Part shown: in pieces, positions 1 to 13,100 of the stretch
Layout of the letters: the number at the start of each line of letters is the position of its first letter
How positions within the stretch are numbered: the first letter of the stretch is position 1
NCBI GenBank assembly: GCA_947652115.1
Contig: OX393567.1
Span: 20,479,817-20,543,816 of the forward strand
Direction: 5' to 3'
DNA: 64,000 nt
Origin: Blastomussa wellsi
Lineage: Eukaryota > Cnidaria > Anthozoa > Scleractinia > Plerogyridae
Position numbers and translations under genes: made by a program
Notes under the pieces: generated by a model
Seen by the model: the letters and a program-made list of their open reading frames with translations, nothing else
What the model was told of the DNA's origin: nothing
The model's database searches: none

Positions 1-487
1 AAAAGACATGGACTTGAAGAACGCAAAAGGTGGCTCCCACAATGAAATGGGGAAAAGGGAAAAAATCCCATAAAGCTAAACGATGCCACAATCCTGAAAG
101 CTGTTATTTGTAGCCGTCTCCAGAGCAGTTTTACATGTCATGTTATATGCATATGTCTCCTTTGCATCCGTTTTTTGGTATGTCCCAAAAACGGCTGCGA
201 AGGAGACTAGTTATGCATACGATCGCAATAACTTGTGTAGAATACTTGATTAATTTATGCGTTCAATTTTCTTTCTCCGTCCAATTATATTATGTTCAAT
301 TTACTGTTATTCTCGCACTGATTTGTTTTTTTTTTTCTGTCTATACTTGTTTATAAAAACCACTTTAATTTGAAACAACCGCCAACAGAACCCAGCTACC
401 TAGTCAAGTATCTGCTCGGCGTTCGGGGAGAAGTAATGGAATCTTGGCTTGTGGCTGCAAGGATACAAAGGAAGTAAAAACATATAC

Positions 488-2546
488 CTCGACAGCGCGC
501 AGTTCTCCGATCCATGAACATCCAAAATAAGAACACTTCACTGTAAGATCCATAATTCTGCGATGACAAGCGGCATCGGGAAAAATCTGCCATTTAAAGA
601 TTATGACGCGGAAAATAAAGTACTTAACATGCAATATTTTCTTATAAAATTATAAAGCAGTTACATACACATTTTTGATACGATCGACTTGCGTTTACAT
701 TGAACGTGGAACCGTTTTTCTTGTGCTAGTTCTTTCCGGATCAAGTTACAAACTCGTGCCCAGGCCTTGTTTGCGTTGCTGTGCTATTAAAAAAAGGGAA
801 GTGCTAAAAAAATTCCAATTTTCACTGTGCGGAGTTTGATAGTGAGCCGTGGTATCATCACGCCTGTAGAGATCTTAGTAACTGGGATAGCCCGCCTTCT
901 TCTTAGCCTCCCACGCAGGCATTATAAGGGGATTGCGTTACACAAGTGCAACGCAATCCCCTACGCCTGCGTGGGAGGCTACTTTCTCCTATGAACACGT
1001 CAAAATGTTTACAAAGGAATACAAGTCATTTTGTGGGCGACTGTTTTGAATGTTTACGCACGGAGTAGAATAGCGTAGATTTTACCTTTATCGACTTCAT
1101 CTGGATCAATGGCATTCTCTTTTCCAGAGGCCACGATCCTTTTGGTCAGCTCCAAGAATCAAGAACTCTGGCTGCCCCCAAATTATGAGCATGCGCAAAG
1201 TTATCGTTCTGAAGTTTTCAGCCAATTAGATTTGTCAGATTTGACATTGAGTCCGTGAATCGCGGACTTCCGGTTTCGAAGGCGGCCAGGGGTCGCGATT
1301 CTTGGTGCTGACCAAAAGGAGCGTGGCCTGTCGGGACGAGAATGGATCCATGGTAAATCGATGGGACGTGCTATGCGTGGCAACGCAAGCAAGTCCTTTA
1401 CACGAAGAACTAACACTTACTATAAAAACAACATGACGGCTTGCTGACTTGGTCAAACGTAGCAAGACTGGCTTGATTTGGCCTCTTCTGAGTGGAATTT
1501 AACCATAAATGGTTAGAAGTTTCGTTTTTCCTTTCTTTAATATATTTTTGGTGATCCGAGTTGGTCCGAGCTGATCCGACCCAGACTGGCAGTCCGGGTT
1601 GATCCGGTCCGACTTTTGTACCTGTCTTTTTTTTCTGTGAGCAGTTGACAGTTGAGTTGAATACAATCAGCCAGCGCAAAATAGTACTTTTTCAGTGACA
1701 ACTCCCAGAAGAAAACATATACTAAAAGATTTTGCCAGCCAGCAGCACTTGCATTGGTGAACAGTTAAAGTGAGGAACAGATTGGTTGGGTGCTCCTAAG
1801 CCTGCACACAGCACAGGTGGCCCATACGTTGTACGTGATTTATGTGACATTATGCAAGACAATATATGAGAAAAGTTTGAACATTGCCCTAAATTCTACA
1901 TGTGGAAAAGAATGCAAATCAAATGACTTCTGAGAAGGTAAACTCGCCTAAATGTCTTTAAATCGACTCCAGGACCACCGAGACAACGTAAAATAACGTA
2001 AGGAAAACACAAGCTAAGTCATTTTTATTTGCATTCTTTTCCACATGTAGAATTTAGGGCAATTTTCGAACTTTTTGCATATATGCTCTTGCATAATGTC
2101 ACATAAATCACGTACAACGTATGGGCCACCTGTGACAACACTTGTTTGCGTGACTCGTGGCTCGTACTCACCTTCTCACGTGACAAAGGCTGTCTGTCTG
2201 CTGGACATGTCGGCGAAGGACAACTCCTGAAAAAACCAAATACCAACATGTACCTATTGGATCATTTAATTTGTTCCTTGCTCAAATTTTCATTCACAGT
2301 TTGGTGATCCAATGGTCTGGGATATTCTTGGCCGTTATTTTAGCAGTTATCAAGATTATTGACGTTGTTTTAATACCTCAGCAGGGATTCCATACAGATG
2401 TTACAAAGTCGGTGTCCACATCCTACAATCTGTACTGGATCTTTCATTGTTAAATGGCACACAAGACATTCCAAATCCTTGGAAACTCTACTTGTGAACT
2501 CGTAATCGTACCCGCCTAGCTCTGGTACATTTCCGCCCTCCGCCAT
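488..2546 (-). CDS. TRAF-family adaptor, 5' part (RING and first zinc finger), continues off the left edge
   Basis: TRAF proteins are cytoplasmic adaptors/E3 ligases that carry signals from TNF and Toll-type receptors. Three exons join in frame: 2377-2546 (ends phase 2), 2172-2226 (ends phase 0) and 488-586 (ends phase 0), giving 108 residues. The first exon holds GGYDYEFTSRVSKDLECLVC and CGHRLCNIC; the second completes the C3HC4 RING with SCPSPTCPADRQPLSREK; the third reads IFPDAACHRRIMDLTVKCSY, the typical TRAF linker entering the first TRAF-type zinc finger. Donors are GTATTA, GTGAGT and GTATAT. I chose the ATG at 2546 (MAEGG); an in-frame ATG exists at 2732 but the extra 62 residues look non-coding. 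Further zinc fingers and the MATH domain must lie left of position 1. The large second intron holds an inverted repeat. Family assignment is firm; the paralogue is not. Confidence 0.85.
904..981. repeat. Short palindromic foldback
   Basis: TAGCCTCCCACGCAGG at the left is the reverse complement of CCTGCGTGGGAGGCTA at the right, and GGGGATTGCGTT pairs with AACGCAATCCCC inside. The TAGCCT...GCAGG terminus resembles other small foldbacks in this window (30362, 35339, 37048, 63699). Confidence 0.75.
1812..2136. repeat. Inverted repeat with ~115-bp arms
   Basis: Arm 1812-1927 is nearly the exact reverse complement of 2018-2136, with about 90 bp between them. Shared text includes CCCATACGTTGTACGTGATT and its complement. 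Arm identity is roughly 90 percent by eye, so the structure is fairly young. It lies in a TRAF intron. It could be a foldback element or an inverted duplication. Confidence 0.8.
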
Positions 2547-4174
2547 CTCTTTACTTTCGCTTTCTAAGTCAACAGGAAGTACATCAGATGTAGCGTGACC
2601 CGGCGTTCCATGCTTTTTACCTCGTCCAATCAAAATTTGAATCGTAATGTTACTCGCGTGACAGTGTCGCCACACGTGACTGCCGTTTTTGTTGTTGTCA
2701 GGGTCGTTGTTGAACAAGATCAACCAGAACATGAAGTTTCTCAGCGAAAGTCAGCCAACTATCGTCACTAGGGTGCGTTTCTTTAAAAAAATTCCAAGAT
2801 TCTTAAATCCGAAAACGGATTTTACGTTGCTTTATTAAACAGGTTAATCCAAGATCACTCGGATCATGGTGCATCAAACAAACCGAAAAATCCTTGCCTA
2901 GAGTGGTTCGCACCCATTAAATTAGTTCATCGTCACTCAAGTTGGAAAATTATTACTCTGAAAAGTTCGAATTCATCAATTTCACAGCTGACTGCGTATG
3001 TTTTTTTTAATCTTCAAAAATTAAATGTGTGAATTGGTTGTTACCGACGTTCTACTCGGTTCCATGGAAAAACTGACAGAATTACAGCACAGAATCAATT
3101 TCCGTTATGTTCGATTTCTGCTCCATCATGTTATGATGTTTTCAATTCTCTAACCACAAAAACGAAAGACACGTGAAATATTCCATCCAAATTAAACTTA
3201 TCTCCCAAAATTCGGAAATACAACTTTCACTATTTTGGGAGGATATTCGGCTTTGTTACTAGAACTGCTACAAAAAATTGTGATCAGTGTCATCAGTTAA
3301 TGAGTTGGTAAGCGTTTGTCTCATTTACTTGAAAATCGCACTTCTGGTAATCATTCGCACTTTGAGCTAACAGAGTATCTGTTGGTCATATGCCCTCGCA
3401 CCGTTGTTATTGGAGTCTTAATCTTATAGTTGTTTGAAATGTCAATGCGGGTATTTTTTTCCACGCGGACAGGATGTTTCCGTTGGCAAAATCCAAACCT
3501 CTCTAGCCATCGTGGAGCCAGTTCATTGTTCACTCGGTTGTCAGGGAATATTTCCCGGCATCTTCCCATTGTTGTCGATTGTTAAATCTGTCGGTTTCCT
3601 GTTCCAACAGCCATATAGCCTTCGTGGCGGTCGTCAAAAAAGGTGAGTGGGAGAGGAGTAAGAAGGGCAAAGCGGGATCGAACTATGAGGGAATTGAGGG
3701 AATGCGGTCCCTTCCCCACCCCCACCCCCCTTTGTACGCCTGCCACGCTGACCTGCAAGCTTTTGGAAGAGAAAGAAAAGTGGAAAAGGGGGGAATCGAA
3801 TTTTTCCACGAAGACAAGATGTTTCAGCTGGCGAAATCCTAACCCATCAAGCCGAATTGGTGCCACCGTTTATTGTTTATCATTGTTATAAGAAAATTTT
3901 TCCCTTTATCTTTATGTTGATCGTTCTTGCAACTGTCGGTGTCCTGGATCGGAGTTGCAAAGGGCGTGGAAAAAAATAAAAGAAAAACACAGAGTGGAGG
4001 GAATATAATTTTACATTTTACACGCAGATAGGTTGTTTCCGCTGGCGAAATCAAAACCTATACCCAGCCAGAGTGGCGCCACCGTTCATTGTTCATCGTT
4101 GTTACATAAGGGAATTTTCCAGGCATCTTGCCATTGTTGGTTGCCCTTGCATCTGCCGACGTTCTGCTCCTGGC
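2547..4174. other. Divergent intergenic region between the TRAF-like and TNF-like genes
   Basis: This 1.6-kb stretch separates the two start codons and must hold both promoters. It contains three related copies of a ~150-190 bp unit ending at the TNF-like first exon (3455-4195). I cannot point to a specific core promoter. Confidence 0.5.
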
Positions 4175-4195
4175 ATGGAAAAGAAGGAAAAGCAA
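3455..4195 (+). repeat. Tandem triplication of the 5' flank and start region of the TNF-like gene
   Basis: Three diverged copies begin near 3455, 3801 and 4014. Each has a CACG(C/A)(G/A)GA..AGG/AAGATGTTTC start, then TGGC(A/G)AAATC, then a (G/C)TTCATTGTTCA-like block, then GGCATCTT or a relative. Only the third copy carries the functional ATG (4175, TGGCATGGAAAAG); copy 2 has GCGTGGAAAAAAA at the matching place, with GTG for ATG. Confidence 0.6.
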
Positions 4196-7100
4196 AACGG
4201 AGGATATCTTCTCCTTGGCTTACTTATTTGCATGCTTTTAGCTTGCACTGGTCTTGCGTTTGCCATTTATGCTCTCAAAGAGATTTGCTGGCTCAAAAAC
4301 CAAATCCGTGAGCATGAGAACACCCAGATACGAAGGACCTCACAGCTCGGCGAAATTTGGGTAAGAGACTCGTTTCTCTATTTGCATGCCTCTTCGATTC
4401 AGTGAAAAGGTTTGGATATTGCCACAGAAGGAGTGGTGAGTGGTAAATGGCTGCTGAAAACAAGGATCCCGCAAAATGTTAGCCCGGGGTCTTGCAGTCT
4501 CGGTTTTTGAGCGGTTCTTGTCATCTCGCAGTCTCGATCTTTTGCAAAGCCGTTTTGAGGCCTCAATCAGACTCGCAATCCAAAAACCTAGACTTGAATA
4601 GACTTCACGTCGCGATCACTCGAATTCTCGAATTTACCATTCGCCACCCCTTGAACCTTACAGACACGTTTTCAGAATTGTTTTATTATTAATATTGATT
4701 TTTTTCAGGGGTCAAAGGAAGCAGCTCGGATTCGGAGAAGCGCTCATGGTTTTTGCCAGTGCGTTGGTTAGTGCTCTAAATCTTTTTTTTTTTGTCAGTT
4801 TGTATAGCAACAAGTGTTTACTAAGTATTCTGTTTTTAGGGTTAAAAAATTGTCGGTCAGTGGTCAGTTGATGATTTGCCAGCTTTGCTATATATAGCAC
4901 TGCTTTCCGTCGGAGTCTGCAGTTTTCGGGTGGCCAAAACGTGCAACACATGCGGCGGGCGGGGTCTATACTGTATTCTATACTTAAAACTTTCATTTCT
5001 GTAACCAGATACTGTTATTCTTCGGTGTCGCCAATTAGACACTACAGTTAATGCCAGACATAACTAATCGATGACATCAATGACATCAACGAGTAATCAA
5101 TAGGTAATCGATAGGTAATCAGTTGATTAGTCATTGATTATTGCCGCTGATCAATGAGTAATCGATGACTAATCGATGGGCCACAACATTTTTGGTCATC
5201 GATTAGTCATCGATTGGTTACTGTTCAGTTGTTTTGTTATTAAATAAAGAGTTGGTTAAAGTGAAATATTGCACAACTGAGAACCATCTGTATTTGTGAT
5301 TAGCACTTTGCGTCTCGACATCGTCAACAGGAACTTCAGATACACGGAAAAATGCGTCTAACACAGATAAAAGAATCACAAACGAAAAAATGGTATAAGA
5401 AAGCAAGGAAAGTGTCTTTCGTGCGTCGATGAGTAATCGATGGGTCATCGATGAGTAATCAATTACATCAATGAGTAATCGATGTCATCGATGAGTAATC
5501 GATAGGCCATGGGCTTTGATTACTCATCGATTACTCATTGATTACCAATTGATGTCATTGATCATATATCAATAGTAACTCTCTTAATACATGAAAGAAA
5601 GGGTCGAATCTTAGTGCCTTTGCAATCTAAAACCATGCAACGTCATATCGTTTGTCATGGGTAGCAAAATAAACATTTTGATGATATATTTTTGGAAGGC
5701 TTGAATCCCGTTAATTTTTTTCTGAAATGTCACCACGAGATTTGGGTAGCGACAGGAATACACCCGCTAAATGTTTTCCGAAAGGCAGCAACTCACAAAT
5801 TCGGACAGCCCTTGGCTCCTGATTCGGATGATAAGTTGCATGGCCACTTTAAATAGTTTAGGCCACTTTAATATTCAGCTTAAACTCCAAAAAGAACAAG
5901 CAGTTTTAGTTAACGTAAAGGCCCTAAACGATGTGGGAAAACAGGAAAATTGTGCCATTCCAAGACTTTTGTTAATAAAATAAATGTCCGCATTGTTTTT
6001 CTTAATAAGTCTAACTTGTCCTAACTATATATGTTAATCATTAATTCTGATGACCGGTTGCAACTTTTACTTTAGTACACAGAGTTGCAGGAGTTTCTCA
6101 GGAACTCAGCTGTTCAAATTAAGTAGCTTTAGAAAAGAGTACAGAATTAGAAGTTGTCATTCCAGATGTGTTTATTGTACATCTTGGTGTAAGATTCTCT
6201 CCCACGCTGGAGTCACTTTGAGGTGTTGATCGCTACGTGTCGACACCCCCCCGGGGGGGCCTCACTCCCTTAAATTTTGGATATGTGTGTACCGCGAAGG
6301 TTCTTAAACCCTGACCCTATTTAAGGATTTGATACCCTATTTGAGGACCAAACCCGAAAAATGACATCATATTCAAGGAAAAAAAATTAAGAAATGGCAA
6401 CCTATTCTCGGAAAAAAAACTAAGAAAGGCGTAAACGGGTCAACTTTTTGTTGTTCCGTGACGTTTTCAGTTTGACGGATCGTTTCTTTTTCGTTTAGCG
6501 TATTGTTTACGCAATGCAAATTGCAAAATAGCCAAATAGTACAATTTAGGTACCCTTTCTAAGGATCACACCGTGAAGAATGCCAAAAGAAGTAAAAATG
6601 ATCCCCTATTTAAGAAACGAGAACCTCGAAAAACCATACCCTATCCCCCGGCACATACCTATAATAAGAGTATCCCTCCCCCGGGCGTTCCGACTGCTGT
6701 ACTGTCAGTTTTCATCAGGCGATGAGGTCGATTGTCTTCGTGTCGCTATTTACAGCACGTTCGTTAGCTTCTATCGGTCCGTTTCGATCCTCGTTATTAT
6801 TCCATCTATATGATGTTGTTCATGTCAAATTTATCTGGCCTAGTTCTGTTGATTCAAGACAGAGTAATAATAACAGTAATACTAGCACTGAACTTTCGAA
6901 TAAGTGAGTCACCAAGGAGAATAGAAGCTGCCAATCCTTTTAAATTATATGGCGTCGACTTCTTCTTCATTTTCATGCAAAGTAAATGGCCTATTAGTCC
7001 TACTGGTTTTTTAGTTTATTGCAGATCGATTGTTACCTCAGCCATAGGCTTTGGCAAATCATTTATCTGCTCGTGACTGAAAAATCACCGCCGACTGTAT

Positions 7101-10100
7101 TTTGCTCAACCTCATCCAATGATTATTATTTTCTTTTACAATTACTGAAATAAATTAAGAATAACATAATCGACACAATCATAATAATCTCTCGATATAA
7201 ATACTAAAGCGTCAGTCATTCTAGTGCAGAATCAGTGCACAAAAAGTACACTCTTTCACCCACTGACAGACAGGACACCATAGCCTGTTGGCCTTTTATG
7301 GTGCAAGGCATTCTTTCTCTCGGGAGGGAGGGGGGATACCTTAAATTTCGGATAGGTGTGTGCCGCAAAGGTTCTTGCTGATCCTATTTAAGGATAAAGA
7401 AAAAGGATAATGAAACCCCATTCAAGAACAAATCGAAAAATAAAAAAAAGGTATGAACCAGATGAACGGGTCAACCTTATTTCGTTCCTGTAACGTTAAT
7501 ACTCTTACTGCGGTTTTCAATAACATGCGAACTCTGAAGTTCAAAACCCAACCAACGATTGCGTTTTTCGCTGCCGTCAATCATAATTACGGTAAAAGTT
7601 AATGAACCTTGAAAATCAGAAACAAACAAAATGGATCGAAGTCTACCAATCACAACTGACAGATGTGACCTTTTGACCCTGTTCAAGTGTACCTCTGTTT
7701 TCTGAGAGGTCCGCTTGATGATTGACGGCAGCGAAAAACGTAACCGTCGACATGAACAGAGTTCGCATGTTTCTGAAAACCGCAGTAATGGACTGTTCAG
7801 TAAAAATACTGACCGTTTCTTTTTCGTTTCACGTGCCATTTAGGTATCGCAGTTTAGATGGTATAATACCGATACCCAATCTAAAGATCACAACAGGAAC
7901 AATGCCAAAGGGGGCCAAAATGATGCCATATTTAAGATTGAGGACCTCACAAAACCATTCTCTTTCCCTCGGCAAATGCATACCTATATAGCCCATGTAT
8001 GGGAGTACTCCTTCCCCCCCCCCCGGTTCTTCCTCTATTTTTCCCATTACTTCATCTCGTAGAAGCCCCAGCGGTATTCACAGTGTAGAAGGAATGAGAT
8101 ACTGAGATTAATTTTCACCTTGTTTCATTTTATTTACTATTTTGTAAGTGTTCCAATCAAGTACCGTAACATTGTTGTTTTTATTTGTCATTACCTAAAC
8201 GTCAAGATGTTTTCATCAATGTGATCTAGGTGCTCCTGGAACTGTTGGTATTCCTGGCCCGCAAGGCATCAAGGGAGACCGCGGTGACGAAGGTGAGAGT
8301 TTTCATTTCTTAATTATAGGCCCATTCCGTCCATAGTAAAAACAATGGAAGGGTTTCGAAGCTTGAATTGACAAGGCTCTTTGATCTACATGTTTTTGTT
8401 AATTTTTAAAACTTTTACCGTGCACAAAACACAATACATGTGAAAATAACCAATCAACTCCTGCAAAGTGTATGATCGCAAAACAAAAGAACTGCATGTG
8501 CAACGCGATTTTGTGGAGGAGCTTCGAAAGTTGTTTCTGAGGGGTAGCTCCGTCGGCATTCTTTGGTCTTTCGAATATTTCTGAGGGGTAAAGGGAAAAG
8601 AGGGCTTTTTTCTGACGTTGTTAAGAAAAATCAGGTTTATCCGAGGGGTGGGGGGGGGGTATCATGCCAGCCCATAATTATTGTTTTTGGGGGGGTAAGT
8701 TTCGAATTAACTCGTCAACGGGGTGGAGGGGGTGGATGTATTAAATGGAATGGACCTTAAATTCTTTGCATCTTCGTCTCCTCCTTTGAGGTTTGTTGGG
8801 ATTTATAACCATTCCTCTCCATCAAATGCGGCCCAGTATATATCTCTTATTCAGTTAAGGAAAAACTCAAGACTTGTGTTGGTCTTTGTTCTCGACAAGT
8901 TTTTATCCAGTAACACCGTTCTTACGTGGTTCTGTTCTGGGAGATATTTAACGGTCTCGGTGTTACAGGGCATGGACAGCTGCTTGCTTTCATTTTGTCA
9001 AACATTCTGGTTTATATAACCCTTGCAACTAGAGCCTAATCGGTGGTGCTTTCATTTCACTTCATCCTATATTTGCTGGTATATATATTGCAGGGCTGCC
9101 AGGAATGCCCGGGGAATCCGGACCTCCAGGTAATCACCTTAGTTTACAATGAAATTGGTGAAAATAATGACCACATAGAAATACTGTATAGTCACAACTC
9201 ACCGAAAAACGTTCTTCCCTATACTGAGTCCATGCAATGCTTAAAAAGAAATCATTGTCAAGCTTTTTTTTGTTTTTTGTTTGCTTGGTCGTTTGGTTGT
9301 TTTTGGTGTAGAACGTAGCTTGATATCTGGACTGCTAGCATCAAGAATCATGGAGTCTAGTTTTTGGTACTTTTATTCGATGATCTTGTCTCTGTTTAAA
9401 TCTTTCACTAACAGGAAATCAAGGATTCCCAGGGGAAAAAGGTGTACCGGGAGTACCCGGAGGCCCTGGCCCTATTGGTCCGCTTGGCCCTCAAGGTAAT
9501 GACTTGATAATTGTTAATTAGTATAGGTAATCACATGAGGCCAAGTACTATTAAGGATTAATTGCACGAGAGTTTTCAAAATTTTCCAAAATTGCCCGAG
9601 TCGCGAAGCGACGAGGGCAATTTGGAAAATTTTGAAAACTCAAGTGCAATTAATCCTTAATAGTACGAGGTCTCATGAGATTACTTGTTTATCAATAAAG
9701 GGCAAAATTTATACGAAGGAAAATCACGCGCGCAGTCTATTTTTATCTGGGAAGCCTGTTTAGCGCTACGGCAATTAACGGATTAGCCAATCATTAACAG
9801 GTAATCATGCCCTCTCTTGATTACTAAAAATGCCCTCGATTAAGAAAAAAGGCCCTCTCTCTCAACCAATCAGCGCTCAGTAATTTTGCCCTTTATTGAT
9901 AAGGCATAAAACAGCAAGGGACCACCAACTATAATGCTGTAAGTGTAGGATCTATTCGAAACAGCGGTCCACGGTTGCAACCCTGCTTTTTTACGTAATA
10001 CCAGCCTTACAACAAACAATGACATAAATCGGAAAACGTAGAAAAATCACAGGAAAATATTAAGACGGAATCCGTTAGGACTTCGAGCATTCATTGGACA

Positions 10101-13100
10101 AAATTATGTACGTTATACCAAAATGATTTACACCTTATTGCAAGTTTTTGTTACTCAAATATATTATCAAGAGAAATCTTTTCTAACAACACCAAACATC
10201 GAAAACAAATTTCGAAGTTCCACTGAATTCCACTGAATCGCTTAAAAGATGTGAGATTTTTCCTATAGCTTGCGAGCGTTGAAATTCATTTTCTCAGGCT
10301 CTGATAAGAAATTGTTGTGCCAAAATTATTTACACATTATTGCAAACGTCTGAGTTACTACTTCAATTATCTTATCAAAAGAAATCTTTTCTAACAACAC
10401 CAAACATCGAAAACAAATTTCGAAGTTCCACTGAATTCCACTGAATCGCTTAAAGACGATTTTACAAAATGGCTACACGTTAGATTTTGCCTAGAGTTTG
10501 TGATCTTTGAAATTCATTTTCTCGGGCTCTATCACAAATAATTACTTACATCTTTACCTTTTATTAAGGGTAAAAAATAACGCAATATGATTTAAATTAT
10601 TCTGCTACTCGATTTTTGTCCAACTTAAATAAATATTACTCAACTTCCTGATGGATTCCGTCTTAAATCAATATGCACTTATGCACATGTTATTGATCTT
10701 GTCTTTGTTTTGATATTTTGTCACCGCATATGTACCTTCTAGGAGATCAAGGATTCCCAGGGGAGAAAGGCACGCCTGGGGTTCCCGGGGCCCCCGGTCC
10801 TGTTGGTCCGATTGGCCCTCCAGGTAATCAAGTTAAATTTATTTAAGTTGATGAAAATATGATATGAAGTAGCTAGATGCATACCGGTAAGAAATATAGT
10901 GCTGGTAGACAAATCAAAAATTGCAGTCTACATTGGATGAATCCACACTAGACATTTCTAGAAAAGTTATTGAAGTGAACTTGACACCAGATTGTGTGTG
11001 AAAGGGTCTTGATTTACTTGACTGATTGCGCTTAGTCGCAATGGAAACGCCTCTAGGCTCGTACTGCATACTTTTCCTTTACCAGTTTTCAGTACAGTGC
11101 AGTGCCCTTAGCACAGGACGAAATCACATGTTTCCGTATTTTTGAAACGCGGCGGAAACATGCAACGCCATGTTTCCGTTATGTTTACGTCTTGCGGAAA
11201 CATGAAAATTCAAATCTACGTGATTCCGTCACGTTTCCGGAACGGAAATGGCAAGAAAGTGGTACGTTTCCGCTGCAACCGCAGCAACGGAAACACAAAT
11301 AAACGTCACCAAACCGCTAACGGTAACATGTATAGTCCGTCGTGTTTCCGCAACGGATTCATGTGTTTATGCAGCGTCCTTGAAATTTCGCCCTGTGTAA
11401 GCTCAAATGCAGTCGGAGTGCACTTAAGGGCTAGCTTAACCCACCTACTGTTTATCCTGAAACTAACCAGAGAGAAGATAGCCCTAGCTAGATAGCAATA
11501 TTTGCCACCAGATTATGACAAATTTCCCGATTTAGGAGAAACTGGATTGACTGGTATTCCTGGGTCGAAAGGCATCAAGGGAGATCGCGGTATTGCCATC
11601 ATGGGACCTCCAGGTGAGACAAAGTTCCCGTTCGCAAAAATTCGTTTCGTTGATGCGCTTTACGTCCACACTGATTCGATAAAAAACGTGGCATGCAGCG
11701 TTTTTGAAAACCGTTTTCACCATAAACACCGAAACAATCTCAAAGGCTCTGACTTCAAAGTAACAGTTTTTGCGCTGGACTGCAGTTTGAACGACCCGGG
11801 TTCGTGCCAAAATTTAAAGTAATAGAGTGCAGTTTATACTGCTTTCATTTAATGATCATGTCCTAATTATAATACCCTGTTAATGATGCATTGTTGCCTT
11901 CTAGGAATTGATGGATTTCAAGGTAATCCAGGCTTGCCTGGAATGCAAGGGCCCCCCGGCCCACCTGGCCCCCCAGGTAATGACTTTTAATAGCTTATAA
12001 TAACACTTGGCTTGAAAAAGTTGCGACTTTTTCTTAACCAATCAGAAGCAAAGTCAAGACAAATCGTGACTCACTCTGCCACGTTTTCCCGCGCTTCGCA
12101 AACGGCTGCAAGTATTGTGTTCGAGTTTTGATTGGATCACTGGATTGTCCGAGTCATTTGTCACTGGTTGGAGTGAATTAGCATTACTTTGGAAATTGTT
12201 CTACGAACGAGTAACCGCAAACTGAAAAGATATTGTGAATCTTGTACAGCTGCATTATTCTTCTATCGTTCTGCGCATCCAGTTTGAAGATAATAGCCTG
12301 AGTATTAAGTTTTTCGGAATAAGGGGGAGACGGGTTTAGGAAAGAAAAGGGCAAGTTTCTTCCCCCATCTCCCCCCCCCCCCGGCCCTTATGAAAGCCTG
12401 ATACTCAGGTTATAAGATAAGGACAATATTGTGGTGCAAACAGGTGACTACTTCAAACAACATTCTATGACATATTACCTTGATATAATTACAAAGAGAT
12501 CGCCTCCTTTTAGGACCTAGCCTTTTTCAGGCTCTCGAATAGTCGAGAGCGAACGAAGAAAGCGCGCGAGCGAGGAAAGACAAGGGGACATAAGTTCCTC
12601 CTAGTTCTTTCCCTCGTCCGTCCCCGACTGTTTGAGAGCCTGGAATAGGTTAGTTAGATAACACGTGACTAAAATAAAAATATTTCTTTTGTTAAAGCTA
12701 TGTTTTCTTTTTTAATAGGACCAAATGATCTTTCGCCAACTGGGGTGAGTACCGACACAGACTGACCATCCCATAGTTATTCTTAAGATATTCTCTGACA
12801 ACGCAGACACTGTTTTATTTGCTCATTTTGTCTTCTTGATTTTGTAGAGTCTTGAAAGCATCCACCTGGCTGGCAATGGATTAGTATACGAAAGTAATTA
12901 TTTTTTTTTGGGGTTGGAAGAGATCCTCTAATACATGCTAATAGGTGCCTCTTCTGTGATACTTAATCTTTGAGCACGCGTGCCCTGGGTACGTCACCAG
13001 AGGTTGCCTCGCACTGTGGGGGAAACCTCGCTTCGGCGGCCGCAGACCGGCACAAGGTCGAGCACGCGAGGTGATGCAATGAAATTCACTTTTCAAAGTG

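Larger units (their letters stand above)
587..2171 (-). other. Intron 2 of the TRAF-like gene
   Basis: About 1.6 kb between the zinc-finger exon and the second RING exon. It holds a foldback at 904-981 and a larger inverted repeat at 1812-2136. I see no further exon in it. Confidence 0.6.

Noticed and set aside
1..487. Possible further TRAF zinc-finger exon at the left edge
   Set aside because: Zinc-finger spacing could not be found in any frame on the minus strand, so the next exon is probably outside the window.
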